Positions 61,059-64,000 of a stretch of DNA of 64,000 bases are shown here, piece by piece (within the stretch, counting starts at the first letter, position 1; each line of letters opens with the position of its first letter). Under the pieces are notes generated by a model. That model searched no databases, had not been told where the DNA came from, and saw nothing but the letters and a program-made list of their open reading frames with translations. The translations under genes and the position numbers were made by a program. Location of the stretch: NCBI RefSeq assembly GCF_900128965.1, contig NZ_FQUL01000004.1:1-64000 (forward strand), in the 5' to 3' direction. The DNA is from Ferrithrix thermotolerans DSM 19514 (GTDB taxonomy: Bacteria; Actinomycetota; Acidimicrobiia; Acidimicrobiales; Acidimicrobiaceae).

Positions 61059-62990
61059 ATGGCGATTGATATGTCGCAGTCGACTGGCGTTGGCCAGTCA
61101 GGCGGAGCCGGCGGATCAAGCGCAGCCAGATGGTTTGCCCGTGGGAACATCTTTACAGCTACCTTATTTGGTGCTGGAGGGTGGTTCTTTGGACACTGGT
61201 GGGGTAATGTCATAGCAGGTCATTACACGTCAGTGCAAAACAGCGGTACAAATGACGTATCGTGGCTGCTTGGTGCGATCTTCGCTGTTGTTGCGTGGTT
61301 TATTGGTCTCGGTGCTCTCAATCACCCCATTGCTAAGCTCTGGGGTGGGGAGGCTCCGATGGCGGAGAAGAAGCAGAAGTACTCGATTATGGAGTATTTC
61401 TCTTATTCGACGGATCACAAGGTTGTGGGTATTCAGTACCTGTTTGCTATGCTAATGTACTTCTTCGTAGCAGGGTTGTTGGCTCTTGGGATAAGGACAG
61501 AGCTCCTATCTCCGACCTATCACATCTGGGGTCCTGACACCTACATCGAGATTGTTGGCGAGCATGGAACCATGATGATGATGATGATGACCTCAATTAT
61601 CATGGGTCCTTTCGGGAACTTCTTGGTGCCACTTATGATCGGTTCAAAGAGGATGGCGTTCCCAAGGCTTGAGGCTGCGTCATTTTGGTTCACGGTTCCC
61701 GCCTTCTTCTTCTTGCTCTCCGCTCTGTGGCAGGGAGGATTCCAGTCGGGCTGGACTGGGTATGCGCCTCTCTCCATCCAAGGTGGAGTGGGTCAGGATG
61801 CTTATCTATTTAGCTTCACCCTTATGGCGTTGTCGATGCTTGCGGCCTCCACGAACATGGTGGCAACGATCATTAACTACCGTGCACCAGGTATGAGGTG
61901 GAGTCGGTTGTCGGTGCTCACTTGGGGTATGATTACGACAGCCTTCACTATGATCCTCTCAGTTCCGGTTCTCATCGATGGTCTTTATGTCATGGGTATG
62001 GACCGAGCGGTTCAGACTTCGATGTTGTATGGTCAGCATGGTGGATCACCGTTCCTTTGGGAAAACCTGTTCTGGTTCTTTGGACACCCCGAGGTCTATT
62101 TGCTGGCACTGCCTGGGTTTGCAATCACCACCGAGATTCTCCCGGTGTTTGCCAGAAAGCCCGTCTTTGCCCTCAAGACCTCAATTGCTGGAATGATCGG
62201 TGTGGCGACATTAAGCTTCTTTGTGTGGCAACACCACCTGTTCAACTCAGGTATGAACCCGGACATGAGACCATTGTTCATGCTCTCAACCGAGTTGATC
62301 TCCATTCCGACTGGTTTCCTCTATCTAGTAGGTATGGGAACGGTTTGGAGAGGGCGTCTGCGTTTCAACGTCCCAATGCTGTTCATGTTGGCAGTTTTCT
62401 TCAACTTCCTTTGGGGTGGCATAACCGGTGTCTATAACTCAGACGTTCCTGTGGACGCTTTGATTCACGGAAGCTTCTTTGTTATGGCCCACTTCCACTT
62501 TACGATTATGGGTCAGTTGATGTTCGCTGTGTTTGGAGCGATCTACTACTACACTCCTCTGTTCTTCGGTATCAAGTTGTCAGAGAAGCTAGGAAAGATT
62601 CACTTCTGGACGATGTTCGTGGCTTTCAACTCGACCTTCCTACCCCTGTTTATTGTTGGATGGTTGGGGCAACCAAGGAGGGTTTTCGAGTATGCTGCTA
62701 GGTTGCAGACGCTGAACCAGTGGGTATCCATCTCGGCCTATGTCCTTGGTCTGTCCCTAGCGTTCTTCGTGGTCACCTTCATATGGCAGCTCGTAGTTAC
62801 ACGTCCCAAGAGCGAACCCAACCCTTGGGACTCTCGTGGACTTGAGTGGCAGGTTGGTATTCCGGTACCCAAGGACAACTTTGATAGGATCCCCGTGATC
62901 TTGTCGTCGCCCTATGAGTATGGGAATCCGAACGCTGGACCTATGGCGGATCTGTCGCCAACGGTTGCCTCTGTTGGGAGTGATGCGTAG
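61059..62990 (+). CDS. ctaD: cytochrome c oxidase subunit I, divergent
   Basis: 643 residues. An N-terminal extension of about 100 residues holds two extra hydrophobic segments (31-55, 68-88) before the conserved core. Metal ligands are all present: His169 and His480 for heme a, His478 for heme a3, and His343, His392 and His393 for CuB, with the cross-link Tyr347 in GHPEVY and the Glu345 proton residue. However, the D-channel segment reads IGSKRMAFPRLEAASFW (usual Asp is Arg198, usual Asn-Asn are Glu-Ala), and the K-channel IPTGxK reads IPTGFL (Leu421). A run of six Met (172-177) lies in the heme a helix. The stop overlaps ctaE. Confidence 0.93.
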   Translation: MAIDMSQSTGVGQSGGAGGSSAARWFARGNIFTATLFGAGGWFFGHWWGNVIAGHYTSVQNSGTNDVSWLLGAIFAVVAWFIGLGALNHPIAKLWGGEAPMAEKKQKYSIMEYFSYSTDHKVVGIQYLFAMLMYFFVAGLLALGIRTELLSPTYHIWGPDTYIEIVGEHGTMMMMMMTSIIMGPFGNFLVPLMIGSKRMAFPRLEAASFWFTVPAFFFLLSALWQGGFQSGWTGYAPLSIQGGVGQDAYLFSFTLMALSMLAASTNMVATIINYRAPGMRWSRLSVLTWGMITTAFTMILSVPVLIDGLYVMGMDRAVQTSMLYGQHGGSPFLWENLFWFFGHPEVYLLALPGFAITTEILPVFARKPVFALKTSIAGMIGVATLSFFVWQHHLFNSGMNPDMRPLFMLSTELISIPTGFLYLVGMGTVWRGRLRFNVPMLFMLAVFFNFLWGGITGVYNSDVPVDALIHGSFFVMAHFHFTIMGQLMFAVFGAIYYYTPLFFGIKLSEKLGKIHFWTMFVAFNSTFLPLFIVGWLGQPRRVFEYAARLQTLNQWVSISAYVLGLSLAFFVVTFIWQLVVTRPKSEPNPWDSRGLEWQVGIPVPKDNFDRIPVILSSPYEYGNPNAGPMADLSPTVASVGSDA

Positions 62991-63640
62991 TGGCTTCGAA
63001 TGTTGATGAGAGGCCAGTCATAGATGAGGAAGCGTACTACCATGATGCTTCTTTAGGTGCGACGTGGACCGCATCTCGCACTGCAGTAGCCATGGTTGCG
63101 ACGTTGTATGGAGGCATCGCCTTCGCCTTCTTCTACCTTAGGTCATTGAACTCTAACGGTCAGTGGAATCCGAATCATATAACCGCATCGACAATCATTG
63201 GTACCACGATCTTGGTGCTGATGGTCGTGGCGGCTCTTGTGAATTACTTCGGTGCGCGTAGGCTGAGGCGTGGAATGGTGGTTGACTGGCAGGTCGCTGC
63301 TGCCTTCACTGCACTGTTCGTGTTGGTTGCAGGCGGTATGCAGATCTGGGAGTTGACCAGGCTGCCGTTTCAGCCCTCTTCGTTCGGATACGCAAGCGTA
63401 TTCGTTGCGTTCGGTCCAGTAAACGCCTTTGCTATTTTGCTGAGTGCTTATTGGGCCGAGACGGCAGTAATGCAGTCTGTTCGAATCAAGAAACTGGCCA
63501 TTACCGATGGAGGTCTTGGTCTGTCAAGTCTTCCAGTCGCTGAGAAGTTCAGGGCCAATGTAGATGGTCTTTCGTTCTTCCTGAACGGTATGGCTCTAAT
63601 TACCATTGTGTTCTACGTCATCTTTTACGTGATAGCGTAG
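62990..63640 (+). CDS. ctaE: cytochrome c oxidase subunit III-like protein
   Basis: 216 residues with five predicted helices, the length of bacterial five-helix subunit III. QIWELTRLPFQPSSFGYASVFV corresponds to the helix with the lipid-binding and loading Glu region, and AYWAETAV to the last part. Weakly conserved but placed exactly where subunit III belongs. GTG start overlaps the ctaD stop by one base. Confidence 0.82.
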   Translation: MASNVDERPVIDEEAYYHDASLGATWTASRTAVAMVATLYGGIAFAFFYLRSLNSNGQWNPNHITASTIIGTTILVLMVVAALVNYFGARRLRRGMVVDWQVAAAFTALFVLVAGGMQIWELTRLPFQPSSFGYASVFVAFGPVNAFAILLSAYWAETAVMQSVRIKKLAITDGGLGLSSLPVAEKFRANVDGLSFFLNGMALITIVFYVIFYVIA

Positions 63641-63651
63641 GAGTTGTTCGT

Positions 63652-63701
63652 CAGTGCAGTTGGTGCCAGCTCAGCAACTGTGGGGCTGGCACTCTGCACT
63701 G
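63652..63701 (+). promoter_or_regulatory. hairpin between ctaE and the small membrane gene
   Basis: CAGTGCAG and GTGCCAGC (63652-63670) pair with GCTGGCAC and CTGCACTG (63685-63701), 16 bp with a small internal loop, 11 bases past the ctaE stop. It is followed by only a weak T-rich stretch (ACTTTATTTC). It may attenuate or stabilise the operon mRNA. Confidence 0.65.
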
Positions 63702-63738
63702 GACACTTTATTTCTAGCTAGGAGGAGGTGCAACAGGA

Positions 63739-63867
63739 GTGTTAGGTATCCTTGGAGAAAACAGCCAAGCAGGGGCTGATATAACCTACATAATTCCGAT
63801 CGGAGTGTTTATTGCGGCCTTGATCTACGGATTCTTCGTTAGGAAACGTCCTACAAACAAGGTCTAA
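63739..63867 (+). CDS. 42-residue single-pass membrane peptide
   Basis: A short protein with one helix (YIIPIGVFIAALIYGFFV) and a basic tail (RKRPTNKV), so the C-terminus faces the cytoplasm. Start GTG 63739 is supported by a very strong GGAGGAGGTG ending 8 bases upstream. It follows the subunit III gene in the same direction and precedes the operon terminator. Likely a small oxidase subunit of the subunit IV type or an assembly peptide (inference); it matches no family I can name. Confidence 0.75.
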   Translation: MLGILGENSQAGADITYIIPIGVFIAALIYGFFVRKRPTNKV

Positions 63868-63893
63868 TGTAGATAGTAGAGTTGTCTTTGACG

Positions 63894-63932
63894 GGTGGAC
63901 CGACTCAATGAGTTGGTCCACCGTTTGTTTTT
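63894..63932 (+). terminator. intrinsic terminator of the oxidase operon
   Basis: GGTGGACCGACTC (63894-63906) pairs with GAGTTGGTCCACC (63910-63922), one G-T wobble and a 3-nt loop, followed by GTTTGTTTTT. It ends the ctaC-ctaD-ctaE-small peptide transcript. Confidence 0.95.
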
Positions 63933-63963
63933 GAACTATTTCGATGGGAATTGGGAGCTATTA

Positions 63964-64000
63964 ATGGAGCCGTATGTCTTCTGGCATGATAGGTTCCATT
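63964..64000 (+). CDS. start of a gene cut by the window end
   Basis: ATG 63964 opens MEPYVFWHDRFH, preceded by TTGGGAG at a suitable distance. Only 12 codons are visible, so the product cannot be named. Confidence 0.4.
   Translation, partial: MEPYVFWHDRFH

Overview
The window comes from an actinobacterium of moderate GC content (about half G+C by eye). Pointers are a kgd-type 2-oxoglutarate enzyme with the acyltransferase domain fused on, frequent GTG and TTG starts with strong Shine-Dalgarno sequences, a CCAEP-tail radical SAM protein, and small Cys proteins of actinobacterial type. The divergent aa3-type oxidase with an extra cupredoxin-like protein, next to a ferric-reductase-like electron-transfer cluster, would suit an acidophilic iron-cycling member of the Acidimicrobiia. 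That assignment is inference; no rRNA is present.

Layout, 1-26 kb: an L,D-transpeptidase and a DUF3048 protein (minus strand); a four-gene 2-oxoacid dehydrogenase operon (E1 alpha, E1 beta, E2, E3); an ammonium transporter; an uncharacterised membrane protein; xseA-xseB; tRNA-Arg(CCU); a ferric-iron-type ABC transporter (lipoprotein, fused permease, ATPase); a two-domain rhodanese; a SixA-like phosphatase; and a minus-strand run with a UbiB-family kinase, a TIGR01777 epimerase, an SDR-like protein lacking the catalytic Tyr, an alpha/beta hydrolase and a small Cys protein.

26-43 kb: kgd, which probably shares E3 (and perhaps the lipoylated E2) with the operon at 4-9 kb; a HAD hydrolase; a FabZ-like dehydratase; exonuclease III; a compact redox cluster (ApbE, bis-heme membrane protein, NuoF-like flavoprotein, 3Fe-4S-type ferredoxin); a UvrD-like helicase downstream of a CCAEP-tail radical SAM gene; an ATP-grasp ligase; nfuA; a YceI protein; and a tyrosine phosphatase.

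43-49 kb: type IV pilus genes: two prepilins, prepilin peptidase, a fused PilM-PilN, PilO and a PilP-like protein, then a gene-poor 1.1 kb stretch. 49-57 kb: aroC-aroK-aroB-aroQ on plus, and nusB, efp and pepP on minus. A decayed IS3-family element (about 1.2 kb, with recognisable orfA and orfB remnants and terminal inverted repeats) lies between efp and pepP.

57-64 kb: the terminal oxidase locus: heme O synthase, a TlpA-like thioredoxin, a cupredoxin-like protein, oxidase subunits II, I and III, a 42-residue membrane peptide and a strong terminator. Subunit I keeps all metal ligands but has replaced the usual entry Asp of the D channel and the Lys of the K channel. This is the most striking observation in the window.
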